Shown piece by piece: positions 51,545 to 61,724 of a stretch of 64,000 nucleotides of DNA (positions are counted from its first letter, which is position 1; each line of letters opens with the position of its first letter). The notes beneath the pieces are model-generated. The model was not told the origin of the DNA and ran no database searches. It saw nothing but the letters and a program-made list of their open reading frames with translations. The position numbers were made by a program, and so were the translations under genes. This DNA comes from Paenibacillus paeoniae (GTDB taxonomy: Bacteria; Bacillota; Bacilli; Paenibacillales; Paenibacillaceae), in assembly GCF_003388735.1 (NCBI RefSeq), contig NZ_QUBQ01000006.1, positions 1 to 64,000 on the forward strand, read 5' to 3'.

Positions 51545-54500
51545 TGACGACAAAAAAACTAATCCTACTAACCTTAATATTCATTATTGCGCTTACAGCC
51601 GTCCGCTTGGTGTGGTATAGCCCGGAGCTGTTCCGACATCAACCTAAAGCCGAGCAAGGCCAGTTGGACTTGCGCAGCTGGCAGATTCCTGCCAAGGGGG
51701 TGATCTCTCTCAACGGAGAATGGACGTTTTATCCTATGCAGTTGTGGGACCCGAACGATTCGGAAGCTGTTCCCTCAACTTCTTCCAGCATTCATGTTCC
51801 CGGGAGCTGGACAGAGGCATTTACGGACATCGATTCATCCTACCGATACGGTACCTATCGGCTGCGTATATGGCTTCCGGAGAATGGGGAGCACAACTAT
51901 AGCATTCGAACGGGCAATATAAGATATGCTTCCGCTATTTATGCCAACGGAATATTGCTCCAGAAGTCTGGCAATCCTTCCGAAACACCAGAACCACTCA
52001 CGCCCTTGAATCTACCTTCTACCCTTGATCTGCCTGTCGGAACGGACTCGATCGATCTCATCATTCAGATCTCCAGCCACATGCCGAAAAGCGGCATTAA
52101 GACAGCGCTGTGGTTCGGTATGCAAGGGGCCGTTTCGTTTAAAAGCAATTTATCCGTCTCTATGCAGCTCTTATTATGTGTTGTCATTTTGCTGCATGGC
52201 CTATACGCCATCATTTTATTTTTTATCGGGCCATCCCATAAGACACTGATATACTTCTTCTTACTTGTGCTGGCGGCAACTCTGAGCGTGCTTGTCGACG
52301 ACGACAGATTATTGTTCCATTGGCTTACAGTGCCCTTCGAGACGGGGGTCAAACTGGTCTTTCTGTCCTATATGTGTATTGCTGCTGTCGTGCCTCCATT
52401 GATTAAACAGTTGTTCTCGCGATATGACCGCGGCCATTCCCTGATCTGGTTCTATCTGTTATGCGCTGCGTTCTGTTTATTCGTTGTTCTTGCGCCGTCC
52501 CAGTTCTTGCTGAACTTCACTGCCTTGCTGATCGGTTTATTGCCGCTTTCATTGCTGGTATCGCTTCGAATACTCAGAAAGGCCGTTCTGCACGATCCCG
52601 ATATGTTGTTTCTGGTGCTTGCTACATCGGCTATTATTTTGAACGTCGCTTGGGGGGCCCTGAATAGTCTGGCACTCATCGCACATCCCGTCTATTATCC
52701 GATCGACCTGATTATCGCTTTCCTATGCTTTGCCACTTTCTGGTTTAAGCAATTTATTCGCAAAAGCGAACAAAGCAGCCAACTGGCAGCCAAGCTTCAA
52801 CACGAGGACAGGCGCAAGGACCAATTTCTGGCCAATACGTCCCATGAGCTTCGCAATCCGCTTCATGGCATCATCAATATCGCTCAATCCATGCAAGAAG
52901 ATAAAGTACATCCTCCCAGTGAGCAGAATGCGCAAAATCTGGAGCTGCTCATCAGCATCGGCAAGCGCATGTCCTATTTGCTGAAAGATATGATGGATAC
53001 GACCAGACTGAAGGAGAATCGTGTCACTCTGCATGTCGTCCCCCTTGATGTCCGGGCAGTTACGGCAGGCGTTCTGGAGATGGTCCGGTTCATGACGGAA
53101 GGCCGGCCTGTCCGTTTCAAGACGATCTTTCCAGACTCGCTTCCCCGCGTCATGGCGGATGAAAACCGGCTGATCCAGGTGCTGCTCAATCTGCTGCACA
53201 ATGCGGTCAAATATACAGATAAAGGCGAAATTATCGTGAGCGCCTCCAGCCAAGACCACCTGGTATACATACGAGTCTCCGATACAGGAGTCGGTATGAC
53301 AGAAGAGGATTTGTCCCGTATTTTCCAGCCCTATGAACAGGGTCAATTCAGTCTGGAACGGGCCGCGGGCGGGTTCGGTCTTGGACTTCACATCTCCAAG
53401 CAACTTGTGGAGCTGCAAGGCGGGGGTATGGAGGTCCAATCCACGCCAGGACAAGGCTCCACCTTTAGCTTCACACTGCCCAAAGCAGCAGTCGGGCCAT
53501 TAATTAATCCCGCGTCGAATCCATACCCAGCTCAAAACCAAGCAGATGAACAAGCAACAGCTCAGCCTTCTTATCGCGTTATTGAGGCTGATGAACCCCA
53601 TAATACGAAGAACACTAACCGTCCCGTAGTGCTTGCTGTCGATGATGATGTCCTAAATCTCACTGTTGTAGAGAACGTGCTGGGCAGGGAGCATTACCGC
53701 ATCATTAAAGCATCCAGCGCTTCCGAGGCTCTCCTCCTTCTGGAGCAGCAGCCCGTGGATCTGGTTATTGCGGATGTGATGATGCCTTATGTATCCGGCT
53801 ATGAGCTTACCCGCACGATACGCAGCCGTTTCTCAAGGGTCGAGTTGCCGATCCTGCTGCTCACGGCAAGAAGCAGTCCCGAAGATGTCTATACCGGCCT
53901 TCACGCCGGAGCAAACGACTATGTAACCAAACCGGTAGACAGCCTCGAACTGAGAAGCCGTGTACGCGCATTGACGGATATGAAACATACGATGAACGAA
54001 AGGCTGCGCATGGAAGCTGCATGGCTGCAAGCGCAGATCAAGCCGCATTTTCTGTTCAATACGCTTAATTCACTTGCTGCGCTCAGCGCCTTTAACCCTG
54101 CCAAGATGCAGCAATTAATGGATGCGTTCAGTCATTATTTGCGCATCAGCTACGACTTTTATAACGCGGAGAGAGTTGTTCAGCTTGATCGGGAGTTTGA
54201 GCTTGTCCGCTCCTATCTCTATATCGAGCAGGAACGATTCGGGGAGCGGATGAACATCTTGTGGAATGTAGCGGAAAACATCAACATCATGGTGCCCCCC
54301 TTGTCTATCCAGCCACTTGTGGAGAATGCCGTCAATCATGGCATTTTAAAGAGGGCTAGTGGAGGAACCATCACTATTCAGACAGAGGTATTGCAGGAAG
54401 GGGTGCGCATTGTCATTCGTGACGACGGCGTAGGGATGGGTTCTGACCAAGCTATGCGGTTGCTGGACGATTCCATATCCTCAGGCGGAATTGGTCTTCG

Positions 54501-54609
54501 CAATACGAATCGGAGATTAAAGCAGCTATACGGAAGAGGATTAACGATAGTAAGCAAGCCGGGGCATGGGGCTGAGGTTAGCTTCTTTATCCCAACAAAC
54601 AGGGAATGA
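51541..54609 (+). CDS. Hybrid sensor kinase with HisKA and LytS-type kinase cores
   Basis: A 1022-residue membrane kinase. Order: signal-anchor helix (7-24); extracellular jelly-roll-like domain (about 45-195, GVISLNGEWTFYPMQLWDP, the 7TMR-DISM extracellular type); seven transmembrane helices (about 205-395); HisKA with phospho-His435 (ANTSHELRNPLHGI); first HATPase (to about 650); receiver domain with phospho-Asp745 (VIADVMMPYVSGYE); then a LytS/YehU-type kinase with His836 (QIKPHFLFNTLNSL) and a second HATPase (DDGVGMG, GGIGLRNTNRRL). Two kinase cores of different families in one chain flank a receiver. It is convergent with the adjacent REC-BTAD regulator gene, a probable partner. Confidence 0.9.
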   Translation: MMTTKKLILLTLIFIIALTAVRLVWYSPELFRHQPKAEQGQLDLRSWQIPAKGVISLNGEWTFYPMQLWDPNDSEAVPSTSSSIHVPGSWTEAFTDIDSSYRYGTYRLRIWLPENGEHNYSIRTGNIRYASAIYANGILLQKSGNPSETPEPLTPLNLPSTLDLPVGTDSIDLIIQISSHMPKSGIKTALWFGMQGAVSFKSNLSVSMQLLLCVVILLHGLYAIILFFIGPSHKTLIYFFLLVLAATLSVLVDDDRLLFHWLTVPFETGVKLVFLSYMCIAAVVPPLIKQLFSRYDRGHSLIWFYLLCAAFCLFVVLAPSQFLLNFTALLIGLLPLSLLVSLRILRKAVLHDPDMLFLVLATSAIILNVAWGALNSLALIAHPVYYPIDLIIAFLCFATFWFKQFIRKSEQSSQLAAKLQHEDRRKDQFLANTSHELRNPLHGIINIAQSMQEDKVHPPSEQNAQNLELLISIGKRMSYLLKDMMDTTRLKENRVTLHVVPLDVRAVTAGVLEMVRFMTEGRPVRFKTIFPDSLPRVMADENRLIQVLLNLLHNAVKYTDKGEIIVSASSQDHLVYIRVSDTGVGMTEEDLSRIFQPYEQGQFSLERAAGGFGLGLHISKQLVELQGGGMEVQSTPGQGSTFSFTLPKAAVGPLINPASNPYPAQNQADEQATAQPSYRVIEADEPHNTKNTNRPVVLAVDDDVLNLTVVENVLGREHYRIIKASSASEALLLLEQQPVDLVIADVMMPYVSGYELTRTIRSRFSRVELPILLLTARSSPEDVYTGLHAGANDYVTKPVDSLELRSRVRALTDMKHTMNERLRMEAAWLQAQIKPHFLFNTLNSLAALSAFNPAKMQQLMDAFSHYLRISYDFYNAERVVQLDREFELVRSYLYIEQERFGERMNILWNVAENINIMVPPLSIQPLVENAVNHGILKRASGGTITIQTEVLQEGVRIVIRDDGVGMGSDQAMRLLDDSISSGGIGLRNTNRRLKQLYGRGLTIVSKPGHGAEVSFFIPTNRE

Positions 54610-54622
54610 ACGGTTCATCCGC

Positions 54623-55756
54623 TCATTCCCTGTTCTGTTCTAGCAACTGAGTGTACCACTCCGTAATGTAAGGGCTGGGAAGCTCATGCATCTGCATCTG
54701 CAAGGTTTGCTCCAGCACGCGATATTGTCGATGAACCGCGGCCAGATTGCGCTGGGAAGCGTAAAGCTTCATCAAGCCGAAGTGCGCTTCCTCTGCCACA
54801 GGCTGGCGAAGTCCGATCTCCAGATAACGCAGGATAGCTTGATCCGTCTGACCGAAGCCCTCATAGCATTCGGCAATGCGCAGGGACGCCCGCAGCCAGA
54901 GTTGGCGCAGCCTCTCTCGCTCCGCCTCCGCCCACCAGTAATCATACTCTTGCAAGAAATCCCCGCCGTACAATTCCATGGCCGCCGCATATCGGTCAAT
55001 CGTCTCTGCTGTCAGCGGACGATCGAGAGAGATGGCGTTCTCCCACTCCTCCACATCAAACTGGGCATCCACTACGTTAAGCCGATAACCGTCTGCCGCA
55101 TTCATCAGTTCAAAATGACGACCCAAGCGTGACAGCCCCTTACGAACATGATAGACGGTCGTATATAGTTGCGCATACACCTTCTCGGAATCCTCCAAGT
55201 CGGGCCAGAGCAAATCAATTAAAGTTGCTTTGCGGACCAATTCTCTCCGATGTAGGAGCAAATATAAAAAAAGTTCTTGGGCTTTGGCCGTTCGCCAATG
55301 CATGAGCTCATACGGCAGAGAGCCGGTTCCGATCTCTGCTTGCCGAAACAGCTTGATGCGAATAGAGGACGCCTGCCTCCTCTCGTCTCCGACGGACTCG
55401 CGCCGCTCCTTCAAACGATTAATCGTCTTAAGAAGCCGCGACTTCATAACAGGCTTCACGATATAATCCAGCGCATCTAGCTCAAAGGCCTTCACTGCGT
55501 AATCGTCATAAGCCGTCACGAACACGATGCTCAAGTAAGGCTTCTTCTCCAGGATCTGTCCCGCTAGCTCCAGGCCGCTGATTTCGGGCAAATGAATATC
55601 CAGAAAAACAATATCTACATCGCTTTGAAAGATTTGTTCTTTCCCCTTGAGAGGATCGATATGTTTCCCTATGATTTCAATCTCCGGCAAATCGGCAAGT
55701 TGATAAACCATATAATCTAGCGCAAGCCGCTCGTCATCGATCAGGATTACTCTCAT
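54623..55756 (-). CDS. REC-BTAD response regulator (SARP-like)
   Basis: A 377-residue regulator: receiver domain (1-120, phospho-Asp53 in VFLDIHLPE, Lys in IVKPV), an OmpR-type winged helix (about 140-230, ELFLYLLLHRRELVRKATLIDLLWP) and a bacterial transcriptional activator (BTAD) TPR-like domain (about 240-377). Such COG3947-type regulators pair with LytS/7TM-DISM kinases. It ends 13 bases from the end of the convergent kinase gene and is divergent from the related regulator at 55957. Confidence 0.88.
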   Translation of the reverse strand: MRVILIDDERLALDYMVYQLADLPEIEIIGKHIDPLKGKEQIFQSDVDIVFLDIHLPEISGLELAGQILEKKPYLSIVFVTAYDDYAVKAFELDALDYIVKPVMKSRLLKTINRLKERRESVGDERRQASSIRIKLFRQAEIGTGSLPYELMHWRTAKAQELFLYLLLHRRELVRKATLIDLLWPDLEDSEKVYAQLYTTVYHVRKGLSRLGRHFELMNAADGYRLNVVDAQFDVEEWENAISLDRPLTAETIDRYAAAMELYGGDFLQEYDYWWAEAERERLRQLWLRASLRIAECYEGFGQTDQAILRYLEIGLRQPVAEEAHFGLMKLYASQRNLAAVHRQYRVLEQTLQMQMHELPSPYITEWYTQLLEQNRE

Positions 55757-55956
55757 ATGCTTACCGCCTTACTCTATATTTGCTCCCAGCTACAGGACTT
55801 TCTAAGATTTTTCTTGTAAGTTGCCAAGTAGATTATACCATCTATACTTCTACTTTTTAACTTAGATTCCACATCTCACTTGAATGATCCTTCCGGACAT
55901 GATAATTTAATGTTCGACAACTTCCGCAGAATCATTACAGAAAAGGCGGTGACGAA

Positions 55957-57093
55957 ATGAGAGCCCTATTGGTAGACGATGAGCGTCTGGCGCTGCAACG
56001 CATGGAATGGCTCATCAAACAACATGTCGGCGACGAACTAGTGTGGTCGGGGGCCTTCCTTGACCCCCATGAGGCGCTGGAAGCTGCGCAACGGGAGCAG
56101 CCGGATATCGCTTTCCTCGATATTGAGCTTCCCGAAATGAACGGCTTCGAATTGGCCGAGCAGCTATTGCTCATTCGTCCTAAAATCCGCATCGTATTCG
56201 TAACAGCCTATCAGGATTACGCCATCAAAGCCTTCGATGTTAATGCACTTGATTATTTGTTGAAACCTGTAGCCGCCAACCGACTGTCCCTCACGCTGCA
56301 GCGTGCCAGGGAAGCGATCGTTCAATCGGATATCATGGAGACGGAGCCCTTCGTCCTATGTTGTTTCTCCTCGCTCTATTACAGAGACGACGCCGGACAT
56401 GCCCGTTCCTTCACCTGGAAGACGCTGAAGGCAGAGGAATTGTTCGCTTACCTGATCCATCGTCGTGAGCAGACGATTAATAAACAAGAGCTGCTTGACC
56501 TGCTATGGCCGGATTACGATGCCAAAAAAGCAACAGCCCAGCTTCATACTGCCATCTACCAGATACGCAAAGTGATCGAAACAGCCAATCTGAATATACA
56601 GATCTTTTATAAAGACGGCGGCTACCGGCTGGCTCTAGCAACACTTATGGTAGATACAGAGCTGTGGGAGTCCCATGTCCGCGAGCTGCCTCCTTTGACC
56701 GCCGACACGCTTGAGCTGCACCTCGGCGTATGTATGGAATACGACGGCGACTATCTGGCGGATCACCGCTACAACTGGGCCGAATGGGAGCGCGATCGCA
56801 TTCGACTAGTGTGGTTAAAACAAGCAAGGCCGATTGCTGACTGGTATTTCAAAAACAGCCAATATGACGATGCCGCCGGCATCTACCAGCATATGCTGGA
56901 TAGAGCCCCCGATATGGAAGACGGTTACTTCGGCTTAATGAAAACCAACGCAGTGCTTAACTATTCAAGCGAAGTGATGAAGCTGTATCATACGATTGCG
57001 AATCGATTGCAAGAGGCGTTCAGCATTGCGCCAAGTAAAGAGTTAACAGACTGGTACGCTGAATGGAAGCAGCGCACCACGTCCGCTAATTGA
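55957..57093 (+). CDS. REC-BTAD response regulator, paralogue
   Basis: A 378-residue paralogue of the regulator on the other side of a 200-base divergent region: receiver (1-120, phospho-Asp55 in AFLDIELPE, LLKPV), winged helix (AEELFAYLIHRREQTINKQELLDLLWP) and BTAD domain (LEYDGDYLADHRYNWAEWERDR). Both paralogues share the AAGGCGGT-type ribosome binding site. The shared divergent region suggests cross-regulation after a local duplication. Confidence 0.88.
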   Translation: MRALLVDDERLALQRMEWLIKQHVGDELVWSGAFLDPHEALEAAQREQPDIAFLDIELPEMNGFELAEQLLLIRPKIRIVFVTAYQDYAIKAFDVNALDYLLKPVAANRLSLTLQRAREAIVQSDIMETEPFVLCCFSSLYYRDDAGHARSFTWKTLKAEELFAYLIHRREQTINKQELLDLLWPDYDAKKATAQLHTAIYQIRKVIETANLNIQIFYKDGGYRLALATLMVDTELWESHVRELPPLTADTLELHLGVCMEYDGDYLADHRYNWAEWERDRIRLVWLKQARPIADWYFKNSQYDDAAGIYQHMLDRAPDMEDGYFGLMKTNAVLNYSSEVMKLYHTIANRLQEAFSIAPSKELTDWYAEWKQRTTSAN

Positions 57094-57135
57094 CTGCCAT
57101 AGAAAACGATTATCATCAGTCGAGCCTTGCTCCGT

Positions 57136-57168
57136 GCCCCTGCCCTTCATAGGGTCTGGGGGCTTTTT
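57136..57168 (+). terminator. Intrinsic terminator after the second regulator
   Basis: Arms GCCCCTGCCC and GGGTCTGGGGGC (with wobble) are followed by TTTTTCC. It separates the regulator from the adhesin gene. Confidence 0.8.
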
Positions 57169-57308
57169 CCGCTTACGGCTATATTCAGAAAATATTTAGT
57201 GCAGTGCGTTATATTGGAAGATGTTCTGACAACCTTCGACTATCATCGTCAGACCATCCAGAAATGAGTGTCGAACAATAGATTATTTTGGAGGTGTATT
57301 ATACAAGC

Positions 57309-60300
57309 ATGAAGTTAAGAAGTAAGGCATTGAAGTGTATGGCGGCAGCCATCCTGCTGTTCCAGATCATACTCCCTACATCCTTCGCTGAGGGCGATCC
57401 GACCGTTGTGGAACCTGCAGATGAAATCGTAGAGGCGGTAGAACCGGCAGAGGAAGCGGCTCCTGAGAGCGATGCCGCATTGTTTGCGGCGGCAGCTGCC
57501 AGCGAAATTGCGGGCAATCTGATTACCGCTATCGAGATAAGAGATGTGAACGATAATCTGATTGAGACGGTCAGACCTAATCAGAACGAGCGTGTAGAGG
57601 TTAAGTTCTTCTGGACACTGCCAGACCAACACGGATATGGGGCAGGATCGACTTATACGTTCAAACTACCAAACAACTTCAGGACTGACCGATTGTTGAC
57701 CGGGGACCTGACAGGCGACATCGGTACGTATGTGGTAACCCCGGAGGGAGAAGTTACCTTTACGTTCAATAAAGAGATTGAAGACAATCAGGAGCTTGAC
57801 GGCGACTTCATCGTATGGAGAGAATTTGATGCCGGCAAGTTCTCGGGCGGGACCAAGCAAGAAATCGACTTTGATTTTGCGGGCATTACGATTCCCGTAC
57901 ACTTCAAGAGCGGCAACAGCAGCGAGATCGACAAGACGGGTACGGCCAATAAAGGCAAGAACCCGAACCGGATCGACTGGGCTGTAGACTTCAACAAAGG
58001 CGAGAAAGGGATCAAAAACGCAGTATTCAAGGACAAGCTGCCGACCGGGCTTGCACTGGATGCCGGTTCAGTGAAGGTCTATCCGCTTGAAGTCCAACTG
58101 AACGGCTCTACTCAAAAGGGCACTCAATTGACTGTAGTAGACGATTATCAGTTCACGCCGGTTGCAGACGGATTCGAGCTGTCGATAGGCGACATCACAG
58201 GCGCGTATCGTGTGGAATACACGACAGACATTACAGGCACAGCCAATACGACTTATACGAACTTGGCGACTGTAAGCGGCACCGACTTGACCACCCCGCT
58301 GTCCAAGTCGGCTAACGTACCGGTAAGCTACAGCGAGCCGATCGAGAAGCTGGCTAATTACAACAAGAATACGCAATCGGTGCAATGGACGGTTCGATAC
58401 AATTATAACGAACAACCTATCGCGCTGGCGGATGCTTGGGTCAAAGATACTTTCGACACGGCCAACCATGAGCTGGTCGCTAATTCCTTCTCTGTATACG
58501 AAATGACGATTGCCGATAACGGCAGCGCATCCCGTAAGGGAGCAGCGCTGACATATAATACCGATTATACGGTAACACCGGCTGGCGACGGCTTTACGCT
58601 TGCATTCGCAAGCGGCATTGATTCAGCCTATGAGATCATTTACTCCACCAAATCGATCAATCGTATTTATGCAGAGAGCATCTCTATGACCAATACAGCA
58701 GCGATGATCGGCGGCAAATCGGATACGGAATCCGTTACGTTTTCGCAAGCGATCTTCTCCAAGTCCGTAAGATCGGTCGATTACGCTAATAAGACGATCG
58801 AATGGCAACTGACGCTGAATGAAGACAAGCAGACCATGGAATCCGTTGTCATCACAGACGAATTCGCCAATCAGGGATTGACGTACCTTGAGAACAGCAT
58901 TGGGATCACCGGACTGACAAAGGTAACGGACTACAACGTCACTCCTGATCCGTCGGTTAATGAAGGAATCGTTATTAATTTTACAAATACGATCACAAAC
59001 ACACACGTTATTACGTACAAAACGGAATTTGATCCAACCTACTACACGCCTGCACAAATCAAAACGATCAACTACCACAATGAAGCTACGCTAGCGTGGG
59101 AAGAGGCTGGCATCGCACAGACGAAAATCGTGAAAACCGCCAGCGTAACCCCAGACAGCTATACGAAAGACAATGGCGACAAGCGGGGCGAATACGATGC
59201 TCGCACGAAGGAAATCACGTGGACGATCGACATCAACTACAACCAGCATACAATTGCTGAGGCCGTGTTGCGCGATTTCTACACGGGAGAGCAGACACTT
59301 GTACCTGGCTCTATTACCGTAAAGAATCTCAATTTGACAAGCGGTAATAACGGCGTAAGCGAGGGCAGCACTCTTTCGCTGAATACGGATTATACGTTTG
59401 TGCCTAAGAAAGAGGGCACAAAGGACGGCTTCGAGTTGACTTTCACCGAGCAAATCGATTCGGCCTATCGCATTACGTATAAGACAAGCCTGCAAAACCA
59501 TCCGGTAACCGTTCAATACGTTAATGATGCGAAATTGGTCGATTCAGGCACTCCTGCGAAATTGTTGTTCCATGAATCAGCGACCATCACACCGCTGCAT
59601 GGCGATGAATACATCGTGAAGAACGGCAGACAGGGAACCGGAGCAGATCAAGACTTCGCATTCTGGACGATATCGATTGACCGCAGCCAATCCTATATGG
59701 AAGCTGGAGCTAAACTGACCGATACATTGTCGGCGAATCAGGTGCTTGTCGCTGATTCCTTCAAGCTGTATACGACAACGGTCGATAAGCAAGGCAACCT
59801 GACGAAGGGAGCGCTTGCTCCCGCAGCGGATTACAAGCTGGAGGTTACAGGAAATTCGTTCACCCTGACCTTTAATAAAGCATTCGAAGTTGCCTACGTA
59901 CTGGAGTACACATCCTTCATTAACGCAGGCCATGGAGATACGATCAGCAACAGTGCTTCATTCGCCGGACAATCCTCCGAATCGATTGACGAGCAGAAAA
60001 ACAGCTCATTCCAAGCCAGCTTCTCCGGGGCTGGAGGCGGCGCTTCGGCGTCAAAGGGCAATCTGCGAATCGAGAAGGTTGACGCAGCGGATTCCAGCAT
60101 TAAGCTCGAAGGAGCAAGATTCGGACTGTATGACGCCAGCGGAACCAATCTCCTAAAGGTGTTGGAAACGGATAGCGACGGAATAGCCGAATTCGAGAAT
60201 TTCAGATACAGAGATTACGTACTGAAAGAATTGGCTGCCCCATCGGGCTACCTGCTTTCAGCCGTGTATAAAGATGGAGAGAAAGTAACCGTGGATGCGG

Positions 60301-61625
60301 CTGTGAAAGATATTCAGATTACCAACCAAAAAGGAATCTGGGATCTGGAACTGCTTAAAGTAGATAAAGACGACGCGTCCAAAAAGCTTAAAGATGCTGT
60401 ATTCAAGCTTCAGTACAAGAACGGTGCATCCTTCGAGGATGTGGACGGCATGGATGAGCTGACAACGGACAGCCAGGGCAAAATCTATCTGGCAGACTTG
60501 CCGCATGGCAAGTATCAATTGATTGAAACGCAAGCGCCTCGCGGTTACAAGCTTGACGCAACGCCGATTCCATTCACGATCTATGCTCATCAGGCTACTG
60601 CTACTCAGGTAACGGTGGAGAATGAAATCAATCGCGGCGACGTTGAACTGACTAAGATCGATGGATACGACAATAAACCGCTTGAGGGAGCGACATTCGA
60701 TCTGGTAACAGAAGACGGAGTATCAGTGAGAACGGGTTTAATCACCGATACAGACGGCAAAATTAAAGTGGAGGATATTCCGGCAGGCATCTACCACTTC
60801 ATCGAGAAAGCGGCTCCGACAGGCTATGATCTTCCAAGCGATCCGCTGGAATTCGAGCTTGTGGATGAGCCTTTGCTGGAAGTCACCTTTGCCAACAAAA
60901 TGACAGACGGCTCGGTAAAGGTCATTTCGATCGTTGAGCGCAGACCGGATCGGCCGCTCAAGGATGCCGAGTTTGTCGTACTTGACGAAGACAAGAATCC
61001 AGTCAAAGACGAAAATGGCGAGGATCTGATTGTCAAAACGGATGAAGACGGCATTGTAAAAGTGCCTAATCTGCGTCCTGGCCATTATTATATCAAGCAA
61101 ATTAAATCACCTCGCAGCTATGGCATCGTGAAGGATATGATTCCTTTCGAAGTGGTTGGCGGCGAGGAGGAAGAAGTAGTAGCTGAATACAATTACCGTT
61201 GGCCAGCTCCTGACGAAGAGGAGCCCGTGAAGAAACCGGAAGATACAGATAACTCCGGATCTAATGGCACGGATGGCTCTAACGGTAATGGCAACGGCAA
61301 TGGCTCTACGACGAATCCAGGTTCTACGGACGGGCCTGATGGTGGTCCAACAGACGGAACGGAGCCTGGCCATAATGACGGATCAGGCAACGGAGCAGTC
61401 GGCAATGAGGACGACGGCAATTCCGCTGGAAGCGGCAATGGTCAAATTGCCGGTGAAAATGACGGAGATAAAGGCGTAAAAGGAGTCAACGTGCTCCCGA
61501 AAACGGGTGAAGAGAGCACACTGCCTTTCACGCTATCCGGCATGGCACTTGTTCTGCTAGGTGCCGCTACACTTCTCTATCGTAAAAAACGTAATGTAAG
61601 CCAAGCTCAATCGTACGATCATTAA
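57309..61625 (+). CDS. LPXTG-anchored adhesin with Cna-type domains
   Basis: A 1438-residue wall-anchored surface protein. A signal peptide (about 8-28) is followed by an acidic Glu-rich stretch, then an N-terminal adhesin domain and about five repeats of the collagen-binding-like type (recurrent Trp-containing strands such as IDWAVDFN, VQWTVRYN, IEWQLTLN, ITWTIDIN, FWTISIDR; about residues 190-910), four SpaA/CnaB domains (about 920-1310; each with a Lys and an E-x-x-A-P-x-G-Y segment such as LKELAAPSGY and LIETQAPRGY for isopeptide bonds), a Gly/Asn/Ser linker and the sorting signal LPKTG, hydrophobic helix and RKKR tail. ATG 57309 follows GGAGG by 14 bases. No sortase gene is visible in the window. 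Confidence 0.9.
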   Translation: MKLRSKALKCMAAAILLFQIILPTSFAEGDPTVVEPADEIVEAVEPAEEAAPESDAALFAAAAASEIAGNLITAIEIRDVNDNLIETVRPNQNERVEVKFFWTLPDQHGYGAGSTYTFKLPNNFRTDRLLTGDLTGDIGTYVVTPEGEVTFTFNKEIEDNQELDGDFIVWREFDAGKFSGGTKQEIDFDFAGITIPVHFKSGNSSEIDKTGTANKGKNPNRIDWAVDFNKGEKGIKNAVFKDKLPTGLALDAGSVKVYPLEVQLNGSTQKGTQLTVVDDYQFTPVADGFELSIGDITGAYRVEYTTDITGTANTTYTNLATVSGTDLTTPLSKSANVPVSYSEPIEKLANYNKNTQSVQWTVRYNYNEQPIALADAWVKDTFDTANHELVANSFSVYEMTIADNGSASRKGAALTYNTDYTVTPAGDGFTLAFASGIDSAYEIIYSTKSINRIYAESISMTNTAAMIGGKSDTESVTFSQAIFSKSVRSVDYANKTIEWQLTLNEDKQTMESVVITDEFANQGLTYLENSIGITGLTKVTDYNVTPDPSVNEGIVINFTNTITNTHVITYKTEFDPTYYTPAQIKTINYHNEATLAWEEAGIAQTKIVKTASVTPDSYTKDNGDKRGEYDARTKEITWTIDINYNQHTIAEAVLRDFYTGEQTLVPGSITVKNLNLTSGNNGVSEGSTLSLNTDYTFVPKKEGTKDGFELTFTEQIDSAYRITYKTSLQNHPVTVQYVNDAKLVDSGTPAKLLFHESATITPLHGDEYIVKNGRQGTGADQDFAFWTISIDRSQSYMEAGAKLTDTLSANQVLVADSFKLYTTTVDKQGNLTKGALAPAADYKLEVTGNSFTLTFNKAFEVAYVLEYTSFINAGHGDTISNSASFAGQSSESIDEQKNSSFQASFSGAGGGASASKGNLRIEKVDAADSSIKLEGARFGLYDASGTNLLKVLETDSDGIAEFENFRYRDYVLKELAAPSGYLLSAVYKDGEKVTVDAAVKDIQITNQKGIWDLELLKVDKDDASKKLKDAVFKLQYKNGASFEDVDGMDELTTDSQGKIYLADLPHGKYQLIETQAPRGYKLDATPIPFTIYAHQATATQVTVENEINRGDVELTKIDGYDNKPLEGATFDLVTEDGVSVRTGLITDTDGKIKVEDIPAGIYHFIEKAAPTGYDLPSDPLEFELVDEPLLEVTFANKMTDGSVKVISIVERRPDRPLKDAEFVVLDEDKNPVKDENGEDLIVKTDEDGIVKVPNLRPGHYYIKQIKSPRSYGIVKDMIPFEVVGGEEEEVVAEYNYRWPAPDEEEPVKKPEDTDNSGSNGTDGSNGNGNGNGSTTNPGSTDGPDGGPTDGTEPGHNDGSGNGAVGNEDDGNSAGSGNGQIAGENDGDKGVKGVNVLPKTGEESTLPFTLSGMALVLLGAATLLYRKKRNVSQAQSYDH

Positions 61626-61630
61626 ACAGG

Positions 61631-61686
61631 AAGAAGACCTTGCAGCATATCTCCGGTATACCGGTCGTATGCGCAAGGTCTTCTAT
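61631..61686. terminator. Bidirectional terminator between adhesin and lipoprotein genes
   Basis: Arms GAAGAAGACCTTGC and GCAAGGTCTTC with an inner CCGGTATACCGG palindrome form a long hairpin between two convergent genes, followed by TATTTTC. Confidence 0.75.
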
Positions 61687-61724
61687 TTTCTATACAGTTT
61701 CGGTCTAATTCAGAGACCTGTGCG

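Noticed and set aside
52723..53454. A 243-codon minus-strand frame inside the hybrid kinase
   Set aside because: Overlaps the HisKA and HATPase coding region and has no start signal.
57100..57120. A Fur-like GATTATCATC half-site after the second REC-BTAD gene
   Set aside because: Only one arm matches; it lies between a stop codon and a terminator, not at a promoter.
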